Assembly (NCBI GenBank): GCA_964484765.1
Contig: CAZAGI010000003.1
Coordinates: 140,264 to 204,263 of the forward strand
Direction of reading: 5' to 3'
Length of the DNA stretch: 64,000 bases
DNA from: DSVQ01 sp964484765
GTDB taxonomy: Bacteria > Planctomycetota > Planctomycetia > Planctomycetales > Planctomycetaceae
Position numbers and translations under genes: made by a program. This document shows, piece after piece, positions 35,963 through 43,930 of the stretch (position 1 is the first letter of the stretch; the number at the start of each line of letters is the position of its first letter). The notes under the pieces are model-generated. The model saw only the letters and a program-made list of their open reading frames with translations. It was not told where the DNA came from and searched no databases.

Positions 35963-36379
35963 ATGTTGACTGTGCCTCGCTCCGTTGTGCGTTCGTTTGG
36001 GATGATTGCCGTCATCCTGATGCTCAGCGGTTGCGTGTCGCGACGGATGACAGTGATGTCGGATCCGCCGGGAGCGCTCGTGCTGCTGGAAGGCAAAGAG
36101 ATCGGTACCACGCCGGTGTCGGTCGACTTCACGTACTACGGCACCCGCGAGTTGACGCTCATCAAAGATGGCTACGAAACGCTGACGGTCCAGCAGAAAG
36201 TCGCGACGCCGTGGTACCAGATGCCGGTGGTTGAGTTTTTTGCGGACAACCTCACTCCCGGCCATGTGACCGACCGGCATCGGTTCCGCTATGCCATGCA
36301 GCCGCAGCGGATCATCCCGAATTCTGAATTGCAGCGCCGGGGCGAAATGCTCCGCGGCGAAGCCCGTCTGGGACGATAA
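35963..36379 (+). CDS. PEGA-domain lipoprotein
   Basis: A 138-residue lipoprotein. The leader ends in lipobox LMLSGC (Cys near residue 24). The PEGA domain is clear: MSDPPGALVLLEGKEIGTTPVSVDFTYYGTRELTLIKDGYETLTVQQ, with the PPGA and GTTPV turns. This small beta-fold often anchors surface layers or binds other envelope proteins. The C-terminal tail (RFRYAMQPQRIIPNSELQRRGEM) is probably disordered. It is convergent with threonine synthase, with a long inverted repeat between them. Confidence 0.88.
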   Translation: MLTVPRSVVRSFGMIAVILMLSGCVSRRMTVMSDPPGALVLLEGKEIGTTPVSVDFTYYGTRELTLIKDGYETLTVQQKVATPWYQMPVVEFFADNLTPGHVTDRHRFRYAMQPQRIIPNSELQRRGEMLRGEARLGR

Positions 36380-36386
36380 TCTCCGA

Positions 36387-36460
36387 CAACGAGCCCGAAG
36401 CGCGAGCGCCGGGTTTCATCCGCGATGAAGGCCCGAGGCGCTCGCGCTTCGGGATCGTTG
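36387..36460. repeat. Long G/C-rich inverted repeat between convergent genes
   Basis: A perfect 17-bp inverted repeat (36394-36410 and 36437-36453) extended outward by 5 more pairs across one mismatch, with a 26-bp centre that contains a further short palindrome. It separates the PEGA and threonine synthase genes and could terminate both. Units of this type (GAAGCGCGAGCGCC) are known to me as dispersed repeats in planctomycete genomes. Confidence 0.75.
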
Positions 36461-36465
36461 TGTTG

Positions 36466-37707
36466 TCAGCGAAGAAGCTCTTCGTAGCGAATGGGCCGCG
36501 TGCAATCGAGACGGCGATCGATCGGCGGGAGTTCGTATTTCAGACCGCTGGCGCAGTTGAAGAGAACCGCGGATTCGTCGGGACGGATGCGGCCCTCGCG
36601 CAGCGATTGACCATAGGCGGCATACGTTGCGGCGCCTTCGGGCGACATGAGCAGACCGTCGCTGCGTGCAACATCGTCGCGGACCTGTAGAATCGCCGCA
36701 TCGTCTACGGCGATGGCAAAGCCGTTGGATTCCCGCACGGCCCGCAACATCAGGAAGTCGCCCACGGCGACAGGCACCCGAATCCCCGCGGCAACAGTGT
36801 GCGCATTCGGCCACAATTCCGCGAACTCTTGACCGGCTTCAAACGCTTTCACAATGGGAGCACACCCGGTCGCCTGCACCGCCACCATCCGCGGCAATGG
36901 CCCGGAAATCCAGCCGATTTCCTGCAATTCCCGGAACGCTTTCCACATGCCGATGAGGCCCGTTCCCCCGCCGGTGGGATAGAAAATCACGTCTGGTAAA
37001 TGCCAATGGCCCTGTTCCGCCAGTTCCAGCCCCATCGTCTTTTTACCCTCGATGCGATACGGCTCTTTGAGCGTCGAACAGTCGAACCAGCCCATCGATT
37101 CTTTTCCGCCGCCGACGATCTTGCCGCAATCGTTGATCAGGCCATTGACCATCCAGACATGCGCCCCCTGTGCGGCAATCTCGCGGACATTCACGGTCGG
37201 CGTGTCATCCGGACAGAAGACAAAGGCCTCCATCCCGGCGCGCGCGGCATAGGCGGCCATCGCCGCGCCCGCGTTTCCGTTGGTCGGGAGCGCCAGCCGT
37301 TGCAGCCCGAGTTCCTTGGCCATCGAGACAGCGAGACATAACCCCCGCGCTTTGAACGATCCCGTCGGCAATCGGCTTTCATCTTTGACCAGCAACTCGC
37401 CAGTGCCTTTCGCCGAGCGCGGCAAGCGAATGAGCGGTGTCATCACTTCGCCGAGGCTGACGATGTTTTCGCGACGGCGGACCGGCAGAAATTCGCGGTA
37501 CCGCCACAGGCCTTCCGGTCGTGTCGCTAGGTCGTCGCGAGACAGATGTGCACGCAATGCGGCAAGATCGTACCGGACCAGCAGCGGTTTGCCGGCACGC
37601 GACAGTCCGTGCACCTGATCGGCTGGATAACGCTCTCCGGTGAGACTGCATTCGAGATGTGTGACGAATGTCGGGAGATCTGTCGCTGTGTTGTCGAGGA
37701 TCATCAT
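36466..37707 (-). CDS. thrC: Threonine synthase
   Basis: A 413-residue PLP enzyme of the threonine-synthase group, which makes threonine from O-phosphohomoserine. N-terminal motif THLECSLTGERYPADQVHGLS has the CSL/SxTG pattern. PLP lysine is in SRLPTGSFKARGL near residue 125, and the phosphate-binding loop in IFYPTGGGTGLIGM. The C-terminal motif is SPEGAATYAAYG. Two adjacent ATG codons (37707, 37704) are equally likely; the open frame continues upstream with no conserved sequence. A dedicated threonine deaminase is shorter at the N-terminus, so thrC is preferred. No other threonine genes are adjacent. Confidence 0.85.
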   Translation of the reverse strand: MMILDNTATDLPTFVTHLECSLTGERYPADQVHGLSRAGKPLLVRYDLAALRAHLSRDDLATRPEGLWRYREFLPVRRRENIVSLGEVMTPLIRLPRSAKGTGELLVKDESRLPTGSFKARGLCLAVSMAKELGLQRLALPTNGNAGAAMAAYAARAGMEAFVFCPDDTPTVNVREIAAQGAHVWMVNGLINDCGKIVGGGKESMGWFDCSTLKEPYRIEGKKTMGLELAEQGHWHLPDVIFYPTGGGTGLIGMWKAFRELQEIGWISGPLPRMVAVQATGCAPIVKAFEAGQEFAELWPNAHTVAAGIRVPVAVGDFLMLRAVRESNGFAIAVDDAAILQVRDDVARSDGLLMSPEGAATYAAYGQSLREGRIRPDESAVLFNCASGLKYELPPIDRRLDCTRPIRYEELLR

Positions 37708-38000
37708 GGGCGCGGTCCAGAACGGCTTGGAGAGTTCAAGGCGATTGCAGGCGACATGGGACGAATGTGGGCATCGGTTGATGGTTGATTGGAGACAGGC
37801 TTGCCCAAAGCTGCAAGCGTGGCACACGCTGAGAACATCCGAACAGCCGGTTTGGTGGCAGGAATCGCCGAAACTCGCAAGTTTCGTCTTGCCGCAATTG
37901 GCGTTCCCCCGTAAAACTCGCGCCGCGGTCGAGGTTTGGGGTTTACGGCGGGGCTTCTCGCCGAATTCGCTCGACGCTCTCAAGGGAGGGAGAGGTCATC

Positions 38001-39422
38001 GTGAGAACCATCTGGGCTAAGTGGTTTGTCGGCAGCCTGGCGCTGACGTGCGTCGCCGTCGGTTGCAATCAGGGATCGGCTCCGGCTCCGGCCAGCACCG
38101 CTGCCGGCGCATCGGACAACACGGATGCCGGTCTGGCGACGGTGCCCATGCCCGGTCCGGAAGACCTCGCACAGAATTCGGAGCCGGAAGCGCCGGAAGT
38201 CGTGGAACCACCACCGGCTGAGGGCACTCCGGAATGGTCATTGCTCGAGATCGCCAAGGTACGGTTGCAGCCGTTCCCCGCGATTGAAGGCATTGACCGC
38301 GATGACGATAGTGATACCGACTCGGGAAGCGAGATCAAGACCACCGCTGCCAGCGAGACCGCAACCCCCACGGTCGAGGACACCGCCGCGGCGGAAAAGG
38401 CCGCACAAGAGCGGGCCAAAGTCCTGGGACAGATCCGCGGTTTGCGTCGCGATCGCAATCAACAGATCATTCAACTGGCGACCGATGCCATCCGCCAGAC
38501 GGCGAAAGATCCAGCGAAGGAGCCGGTCTTTCTTGCCGCGGTGCAACACCTGCTCGACGCCCGGCTGCAACTCGCCCTGCAAGGGGACGAAGACAGCATC
38601 GAAGCCTTGTATGACGCGGCAAACGCCTTTTACGCCAAACGGCCGGACTCACCCGCCGCCGCGGAAGCGCAAATCACCGTCGTCAATTTCGCGCATGCCA
38701 GCGCCTTGCGATACGCGAAAACGGAACCGAAGTGGATTAAGGAGTTCGCGAACCAGGCCGAGTTGTACGCGACACGCTTCAGCAACGACCCCATTCGTGC
38801 GTTGCCCCTGCTGATGGCCGCCGGGCGCAGCTGCGAGCTCAACGGTCTGCCGGATGAAGCCAAAGCGTGCTATACCTTGATTCAATCGAAATTCCCAGAA
38901 TCGCCCCAGGCCCGGCAATCGGCCGGAGTGTTACGCCGGATGGCACTGGTCGGCAAACCGCTGGAATTCGCTGGTCCGACACTCGATGGCAATTACCTGT
39001 CAATCGAAGACTACGCTGGCAAAGCCGTGATCGTGGTCTTCTGGGCATCGACGGCGACGCCGTTTGTCGAACAGGCCCCGCAGATTCAGGCCGTTGCCGA
39101 AAAGTACAAAAAGTATGCGGCGGTGTTGAGCGTCTCGCTCGACTCGGAAGAAAGTGAAATCGACGCGTACCGTGAAAAGTCTGGCTTGCCCTGGCCGGTC
39201 ATTTTTCATGTCGACCAGGATCAACGGGGCTGGAACGCCCCGCTGGCCAAGTACTACGGCATCGCGTCGTTGCCGACAATCTGGATCGTGGATGCCAAGG
39301 GTATCGTCGCGGAAACCCAACTGACCGTGACCGATCTCGATGCGAAGCTGCGGGCGGTCCTCCTGAAAGGGATGGCGGCGGCCAAAGCGGAAGCCGCGTC
39401 ACCAGGAACCGGACCGAACTGA
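38001..39422 (+). CDS. TlpA-type thioredoxin-fold lipoprotein lacking redox cysteines
   Basis: A 473-residue lipoprotein. Leader MRTIWAKWFVGSLALTCVAVGC ends in a lipobox. Residues about 25-130 are a Pro/Ala/Glu-rich low-complexity spacer, and 130-310 are helical and TPR-like (AAGRSCELNGLPDEAKACYTL). Residues 320-460 form a thioredoxin/AhpC-like domain, with GKPLEFAGPTLDGNYLSIEDYAGKAVIVVFWASTATPFVEQAP and YGIASLPTIWIVDAKG. The usual W-C-x-x-C is WASTATP, so both cysteines are lost while the cis-proline motif remains. A scaffold or binding role is more likely than thiol exchange. GTG 38001 has an AGGGAGGGAGAGG stretch upstream. A strong terminator follows. Confidence 0.85.
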   Translation: MRTIWAKWFVGSLALTCVAVGCNQGSAPAPASTAAGASDNTDAGLATVPMPGPEDLAQNSEPEAPEVVEPPPAEGTPEWSLLEIAKVRLQPFPAIEGIDRDDDSDTDSGSEIKTTAASETATPTVEDTAAAEKAAQERAKVLGQIRGLRRDRNQQIIQLATDAIRQTAKDPAKEPVFLAAVQHLLDARLQLALQGDEDSIEALYDAANAFYAKRPDSPAAAEAQITVVNFAHASALRYAKTEPKWIKEFANQAELYATRFSNDPIRALPLLMAAGRSCELNGLPDEAKACYTLIQSKFPESPQARQSAGVLRRMALVGKPLEFAGPTLDGNYLSIEDYAGKAVIVVFWASTATPFVEQAPQIQAVAEKYKKYAAVLSVSLDSEESEIDAYREKSGLPWPVIFHVDQDQRGWNAPLAKYYGIASLPTIWIVDAKGIVAETQLTVTDLDAKLRAVLLKGMAAAKAEAASPGTGPN

Positions 39423-39447
39423 TCAACGTTCGCTGATTTAATGAACT

Positions 39448-39495
39448 GCGATCCTCCCGACAACGGCCCTTGGTTGTCGGGGGGATCGCTTTTTT
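39448..39495 (+). terminator. Rho-independent terminator after the TlpA-type gene
   Basis: A perfect 17-bp inverted repeat (39448-39464 and 39473-39489) with an 8-base loop, followed by six T residues. It lies 26 bp beyond the stop. Confidence 0.93.
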
Positions 39496-39712
39496 GTCAG
39501 TGAACAACCGCGTCAACAATCAATCGATGTCGGCACAGGCGCTGGAATTGCAAACCTATATCAGAATTGCTTTTGCAAACAATGATCACCATAAAAAACA
39601 TACAGACTCCGTGTCTACTGCCATGAGGGGAACCACTGCACGTCCGCATTTCTGAACAAAAATGCTGCGCAAGCCTTGAATGTAGACTCCGGTATATTAG
39701 CATTTCTATTTA

Positions 39713-39732
39713 GAGCCGAATGTGTTCGGCTC
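39713..39732. promoter_or_regulatory. Perfect palindrome upstream of lexA
   Basis: Eight-bp arms GAGCCGAA and TTCGGCTC around TGTG. It lies about 100 bases before the lexA start, where an operator or leader hairpin would be expected. The core CGAA-N4-TTCG has spacing 4, unlike the neighbouring SOS-like box, whose spacing is 6. Confidence 0.45.
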
Positions 39733-39733
39733 T

Positions 39734-39747
39734 CGAACATCGCTTCG
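39734..39747. promoter_or_regulatory. Putative LexA/SOS box (CGAACATCGCTTCG)
   Basis: Matches the Gram-positive-type SOS consensus CGAAC-N4-GTTCG at nine of ten fixed positions. It lies 84 bases before the lexA start, in the place expected for autorepression. Planctomycete LexA operators may differ, so this is inference. Confidence 0.45.
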
Positions 39748-39830
39748 CCACCATCCCCGCGCGATGCGGGGCGATGTTTCGCCAGTGTCAGGAGGACCGT
39801 CTCGTTCAGGCAGAGAGACAGGAGCAGTTT

Positions 39831-40433
39831 ATGGCCGTGCAGAAAGCCGTATTGACGCAGAGACAGAAGGACATCTACGAGTTTATCCGAGACAAAATCG
39901 TCAATCGGGGCTATGGGCCGACGGTGCGTGAGATCGGTGGACAATTTGGCATCCGTTCGCCAAACGGGGTGATGTGTCACCTCAAAGCGCTCGAAAAGAA
40001 GGGGTTGATCACCCGTGAGTCGCACATGTCGCGCGCGATTCAACTTTCGAATCCGCCGCAGTCACGGACGAGTTTACCCCTGGCTGGGTTGATCGCCGCC
40101 GGTAGTCCGCTGCTCGCCTTGCAACAGGAAGAGCGGATTGACTTTAGCGGACTTTTCAGTTGCGACGATCATGTTTGCCTGCGGGTGAAAGGGGAGTCGA
40201 TGATCGACGACCACATCCAGGAAGGGGACTACGTTGTCGTCAAGAAAAACGTCGAAGCTCGTGACGGCGACATTGTTGTAGCCCGCGTCGAAAACGACGA
40301 TGCGACTCTGAAGCGCTATTACCGGGAAACGCACCGTGTGCGGCTCGAACCGGCGAACAAGGGTATGAAGCCGATTTTCTCGAACCACGTCGACGTCGAA
40401 GGTGTCGTGGTCGGTGTGATCCGGCAGTACTAA
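39831..40433 (+). CDS. lexA: LexA repressor
   Basis: A 200-residue SOS repressor. The N-terminal winged helix-turn-helix is GYGPTVREIGGQFGIRSPNGVMCHLKALEKKGLI. The C-terminal peptidase domain has the self-cleavage site Ala90-Gly91 in LIAAGSPLL, nucleophile Ser123 in VKGESMIDD and Lys161 in DDATLKRYY, so RecA-stimulated cleavage should work. ATG 39831 has AGGAG at six to seven bases and the family start pattern MAVQKAVLTQRQ; an open frame upstream adds 37 unrelated residues. A terminator follows. No second SOS gene is in the window. Confidence 0.96.
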   Translation: MAVQKAVLTQRQKDIYEFIRDKIVNRGYGPTVREIGGQFGIRSPNGVMCHLKALEKKGLITRESHMSRAIQLSNPPQSRTSLPLAGLIAAGSPLLALQQEERIDFSGLFSCDDHVCLRVKGESMIDDHIQEGDYVVVKKNVEARDGDIVVARVENDDATLKRYYRETHRVRLEPANKGMKPIFSNHVDVEGVVVGVIRQY

Positions 40434-40474
40434 GCCGCGCCGATATCGATCGTCCGCATGCTCAACGAATGGCC

Positions 40475-40509
40475 AAGCCCGCCCACCCTTGGGGCGGGTT
40501 TCGTTTTTT
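40475..40509 (+). terminator. Rho-independent terminator after lexA
   Basis: A 10-bp stem (40475-40484 and 40492-40501, one G:T pair) with a 7-base loop, then CG and six T residues. It lies 41 bp after the lexA stop and also faces the convergent response regulator. Confidence 0.85.
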
Positions 40510-40533
40510 GGGGCAAATCTCTTCAGGACGTGA

Positions 40534-41922
40534 TTAACCCGCCGCGCGGTTCTGATCGCTGTTCAGCTTGTTGTACAACGTCTTGAGTGCGATCCCCAGT
40601 TCGTGCGCGGCCTTGGGTTTGTCTCCCTTGTGCTTGTCCAGCACCTGGTAAATGACGTCCATTTCAATCTCCCGCAGCGTTCGAGCGGCAGCAGGCAACG
40701 CGATGGATGCGGGATGATCGTTGCTGACCGTCCCACGCGTCATGCTGGCCGGAAGATGCTCGGGCAGGATCGTCCCGCCTTCGGCAAGAATCACGGCGTG
40801 CTCCAGGGCGTTCGCCATTTCGCGAACATTGCCCGACCACTCGTATTTCTGCAGCACGGCAATCGTTTCGGGGGCGATGACGTTCTCGGGCAGATCACGC
40901 CGCTTGAGATGGCGGGCAATCAAGGCGCGGGCCAGATCCGGCACATCTTCCTTGCGTTCCCGTAGCGATGGCAGATGAATTTCGAACGTGTTCACGCGGA
41001 AAAACAAGTCTTCCCGAAACGAACCCTCGCGGACCATCTGCTGGAGCTCGCGATTCGTCGCGCACACCACGCGGACATCCACATGAAAGGCATCGTTCTC
41101 ACCGACCCGGCGGACTTCCCCGGATTCGAGGAACCGCAGCATTTTTACCTGCATCGACTTATCGAGCTCGCCGAGCTCGTCGAGGAACAGCGTCCCGCCG
41201 TTCGCGACTTCAATCAGTCCCTTCCGCGGCGTGTCGGCCCCGGTAAAAGCCCCTTTGCGATGGCCGAAGAGTTCACTTTCCACCAGGTTCTCGGGCAGCG
41301 CTCCGCAGTTCACGGGGACAAACGGCATGCTGGCACGCTTGCTGAGATCGTGAATCCGCCGGGCCACCAGTTCTTTGCCGGTCCCGGTTTCGCCGAGAAT
41401 CAGCACACTGGAATCGGTCGGTGCGATCTTTTCAATGAGCGTCTTCACGCGCTGCATCGGCGGCGTGCGGCCGATGATGTCCGGCGATCCTTCGAACGAT
41501 TTCAGTCGGGTTTCCAGCGCGATGGTCTTGTTGGTGAGCGTTCGCTTTTCTGCGACGCGCTTCAGCACCGCTGAAATTTCGAACAGTTTGCACGGCTTGG
41601 GAAGAAAGTCGTAGGCCCCACGGCGCACCGCCTGGATCGCCGCTTCCATGTCGCCATGACCCGTGCTGATGACGACCTCGGTTTCGGGCGACACTTTCTT
41701 GATGTGATCGATCACGTCCCAACCGCTCATGCCGGGCATGCGGAGGTCGACGATCGCGGCGTCGAACGAATGTTTTTCGAGCGCTTTGAGCGCCGCCTGG
41801 CCGTCTTCGCAGATCACGACCTCGTGCCCCATCCGCGGGAGCTCGATTTTCATGACCTCGCGAATGGCGGATTCGTCATCGACGAACAACACGCGCAGAC
41901 GATTTGATGTGACAGCGCTCAA
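40534..41922 (-). CDS. Sigma-54-dependent NtrC-family response regulator
   Basis: A 462-residue activator of sigma-54 promoters. The receiver domain (residues about 10-120) has LFVDDE, phospho-acceptor Asp in VDLRMPGMSG and the Lys of FLPKPCK. The AAA+ domain carries Walker A GETGTGKELVARRIH, GAFTGA in HRKGAFTGADTPRKG, and Walker B GGTLFLDELGELD. The Fis-type C-terminus is DKPKAAHELGIALKTLYNKL. AGGAGG seven bases before the TTG at 41922 argues for that start; no ATG is near. The histidine kinase gene lies directly upstream on the same strand and is its evident partner. The regulated promoters are not identified in this window. Confidence 0.9.
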   Translation of the reverse strand: MSAVTSNRLRVLFVDDESAIREVMKIELPRMGHEVVICEDGQAALKALEKHSFDAAIVDLRMPGMSGWDVIDHIKKVSPETEVVISTGHGDMEAAIQAVRRGAYDFLPKPCKLFEISAVLKRVAEKRTLTNKTIALETRLKSFEGSPDIIGRTPPMQRVKTLIEKIAPTDSSVLILGETGTGKELVARRIHDLSKRASMPFVPVNCGALPENLVESELFGHRKGAFTGADTPRKGLIEVANGGTLFLDELGELDKSMQVKMLRFLESGEVRRVGENDAFHVDVRVVCATNRELQQMVREGSFREDLFFRVNTFEIHLPSLRERKEDVPDLARALIARHLKRRDLPENVIAPETIAVLQKYEWSGNVREMANALEHAVILAEGGTILPEHLPASMTRGTVSNDHPASIALPAAARTLREIEMDVIYQVLDKHKGDKPKAAHELGIALKTLYNKLNSDQNRAAG

Positions 41923-42055
41923 CGGGCAACCTCCTGGCCCTTTCCGGCGGCATCCTGCCCCGGCATCACGACCGGCCGATTTCACAGACGGGAGAGTAAT
42001 TCTTGCAACGGACTCATAACAGGTTCACAAAAACGGAGCAATCCCGAGTCAGCAA

Positions 42056-43615
42056 CTATGCCGCCGGCGTTAGGACAGCGGCGGCCCGGCGCGGCAAATG
42101 AATCTCGAACGTGCTCCCCTGACCGGGACCGTCACTATGGGCCACAATCCGCCCGCCGTGATCCGTCACAATGCGGTGGCTGATCGACAGCCCCAGTCCC
42201 GTGCCGCGACCGTTCTTTTTCTCCGTGAAAAACGGCTCGAACAGGTTTTCCAGCACATGCGGCGTCATACCGCAGCCGTTGTCTCGGAACGTCATCAAGA
42301 CTTCATCCGCCCGTTCCACCAGCGTGATTTCCAGGCGGCCCATTCCTTCCATGGCTTCCAGCGAGTTGGCAACCATGTTCAGGACAACCTGCTTGATCTC
42401 CGAACCACGGACATCGAGATAAACTCGCTTCGAATCATCAAACACAATCTCGTAGCCGCGAAACCGACTCATATGGCCGACCATGTCGAGGACTTCCTGG
42501 ACGATCTTCGTCAGATCATGTCGCGAATGCGGCGCATCCTGACCGCGCGAGAAATCGAGCAGCCGCTGGGTGATCTGCTGACAGCGAAACGCTTCCCGCT
42601 GAATCATGCTGAGATACTGTTGCAAGACGCTGAGATCATCCTCGCAGAGCCCGGCATGCGACGCTTGCGCGTCTTGCAACCGGCCTTCGAGCGACTCCGC
42701 GGCCATCGCAATCGCCGACAGCGGGTTATTGATTTCATGGGCGACGCCGGCCGCGAGAAATCCCACGCCGGCGAGCCGTTCCGAGCGAATCGCCTGCCGT
42801 GTCCGTTCGCGAACTTCACCATCGAGCTTGTTGCGGATTTCCTCGAACCGCGCCGTCATCGAATTGAACTTCTCCGCGAGTTGTGTGATCTCGTCGTGCC
42901 CCGACAACTGCACGCGATAGCTGAAATCACCTTGCGCGACGCGCGAAGCGCCCTGGTGCAATTTGTGGATCGGCACAAAGATCCACAGATATCCGCAGCG
43001 AATCAACCCGACGAACAACCCGATCGCCGCGACGGTAGCCCCGCTGATGAGCCAGAAGTGCGACTTGTACGCCGACCGGGCCTCGGCAATCGACGCATCC
43101 AGGCTGATATCGGATTTGGGAATCTTCAGCGCAGTGAGTTGCAGCGCCGAGAGTTCCTGCCGCAAGTGTTCGATCGCCGCAGCTTCATTTTCCGCTTCGT
43201 CCAACGGCGGCAGATCGTCCTGAATGATCTTGCCGATGCGGTAGTCAAGACCCCGGAGAATTTGTTCGCTTGCCGCATGGATGTCGGGCGGCGGCGGAGT
43301 GATATCGAGTTGTCGCAGCGCGGCATCAACGGCCAGTCGCGCATCGGTGAGGCGCTTTTGCATTTCGTTGCGACGCAGCGCCCGCCCGCCTTCGCCTTGA
43401 AGGGCGGGCCACATCAGCGGCTCAAAGGCCGATGCCAGCGCGGTCACAATTTCCGCACGGCGGGGCTCGCCTGCCAGAACGCGATCCAGCCCTTGAACAG
43501 CCGAGCGATAAGAAACAAGACCAGAAAGGCCGCCCGCGGCCTGCAGCGCAAGCATGGCCATCACCAGCCCCAGGCTGAGCAGCAGCTTCCGGCGCACCGA
43601 GCGAATGTAATGCAC
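42056..43615 (-). CDS. Sensor histidine kinase with HAMP domain, partner of the NtrC-type regulator
   Basis: A 519-residue inner-membrane sensor. TM1 (LLLSLGLVMAMLALQAAGG) and TM2 (LISGATVAAIGLFVGLI, about residue 195) enclose a 150-residue helical periplasmic domain (ALQGEGGRALRRNEMQKRL). The HAMP segment follows (IHKLHQGASRVAQGDFSYRVQ). The dimerisation/phospho-acceptor box is AAGVAHEINNPLSAIAM. The ATPase N-box is NMVANSLEAMEGMG, with DNGCGM, FEPFFTEKKNG and GTGLGLSIS. GTG 43615 has AAGGA seven bases upstream. The cognate regulator follows 133 bp downstream. The periplasmic signal is unknown. Confidence 0.92.
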   Translation of the reverse strand: MHYIRSVRRKLLLSLGLVMAMLALQAAGGLSGLVSYRSAVQGLDRVLAGEPRRAEIVTALASAFEPLMWPALQGEGGRALRRNEMQKRLTDARLAVDAALRQLDITPPPPDIHAASEQILRGLDYRIGKIIQDDLPPLDEAENEAAAIEHLRQELSALQLTALKIPKSDISLDASIAEARSAYKSHFWLISGATVAAIGLFVGLIRCGYLWIFVPIHKLHQGASRVAQGDFSYRVQLSGHDEITQLAEKFNSMTARFEEIRNKLDGEVRERTRQAIRSERLAGVGFLAAGVAHEINNPLSAIAMAAESLEGRLQDAQASHAGLCEDDLSVLQQYLSMIQREAFRCQQITQRLLDFSRGQDAPHSRHDLTKIVQEVLDMVGHMSRFRGYEIVFDDSKRVYLDVRGSEIKQVVLNMVANSLEAMEGMGRLEITLVERADEVLMTFRDNGCGMTPHVLENLFEPFFTEKKNGRGTGLGLSISHRIVTDHGGRIVAHSDGPGQGSTFEIHLPRRAAAVLTPAA

Positions 43616-43674
43616 GGCGACATCCTTGTCTTCGGCAGAGCACTCCGCACTCGCCCCCGTTTGATCACGGCCTA

Positions 43675-43703
43675 GTTGTAATCATTGCATCGTGACGTGT
43701 CAA
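43675..43703 (-). promoter_or_regulatory. Sigma-70-type promoter for the kinase/regulator pair
   Basis: On the minus strand: TTGACA at 43703-43698, a 17-base spacer, and TACAAC at 43680-43675 (four of six bases of TATAAT). The expected start point is near 43668, giving a leader of about 50 bases before GTG 43615. Confidence 0.5.
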
Positions 43704-43780
43704 ACCGAGGGAATGGAATGCTCTTTGCTTAATCCGCTCTGCTGGTGCGGCGAAACCGCATCAAATTCACCCTCGAGTTG

Positions 43781-43890
43781 TGGGTCAGTCTGACGAGTCG
43801 GGGCTGGGGCCCCGACCTATGGATGTGAGATCAACTGCAAATGTCAGGTCGGGGCCCCTGCCCCGACTCGTCGATTTTCAAACTGACCCA
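43781..43890. repeat. Dispersed palindromic repeat, copy 2
   Basis: The core (about 43797-43870) repeats the 10511-10583 element: GTCGGGGC(T/A)GGGGCCCCGACCT in both orientations. The arms extend further here with a shared TGGGTCAGT tract at 43781-43789 and its inverted copy ending at 43890. The rest of the 315-base gap 43616-43930, between the pseudoprotease and histidine kinase genes, shows only the promoter at 43675. Confidence 0.85.
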
Positions 43891-43930
43891 CGACGCACGC
43901 CCGCAACCGAGTGTACGGCCAGATTGCGAT

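Larger units (their letters stand above)
39423..39830. other. Intergenic region before lexA
   Basis: 408 bases containing the terminator at 39448, an A+T-rich stretch (about 39530-39710, including TATATT at 39693), and the palindrome plus putative SOS box at 39713-39747. The open frames in it have no coding features. Confidence 0.5.

Noticed and set aside
42098..43675. Long plus-strand frame (525 residues) opposite the histidine kinase
   Set aside because: No recognisable motif, Arg-rich composition, no ribosome binding site. The histidine kinase on the other strand has all expected boxes.
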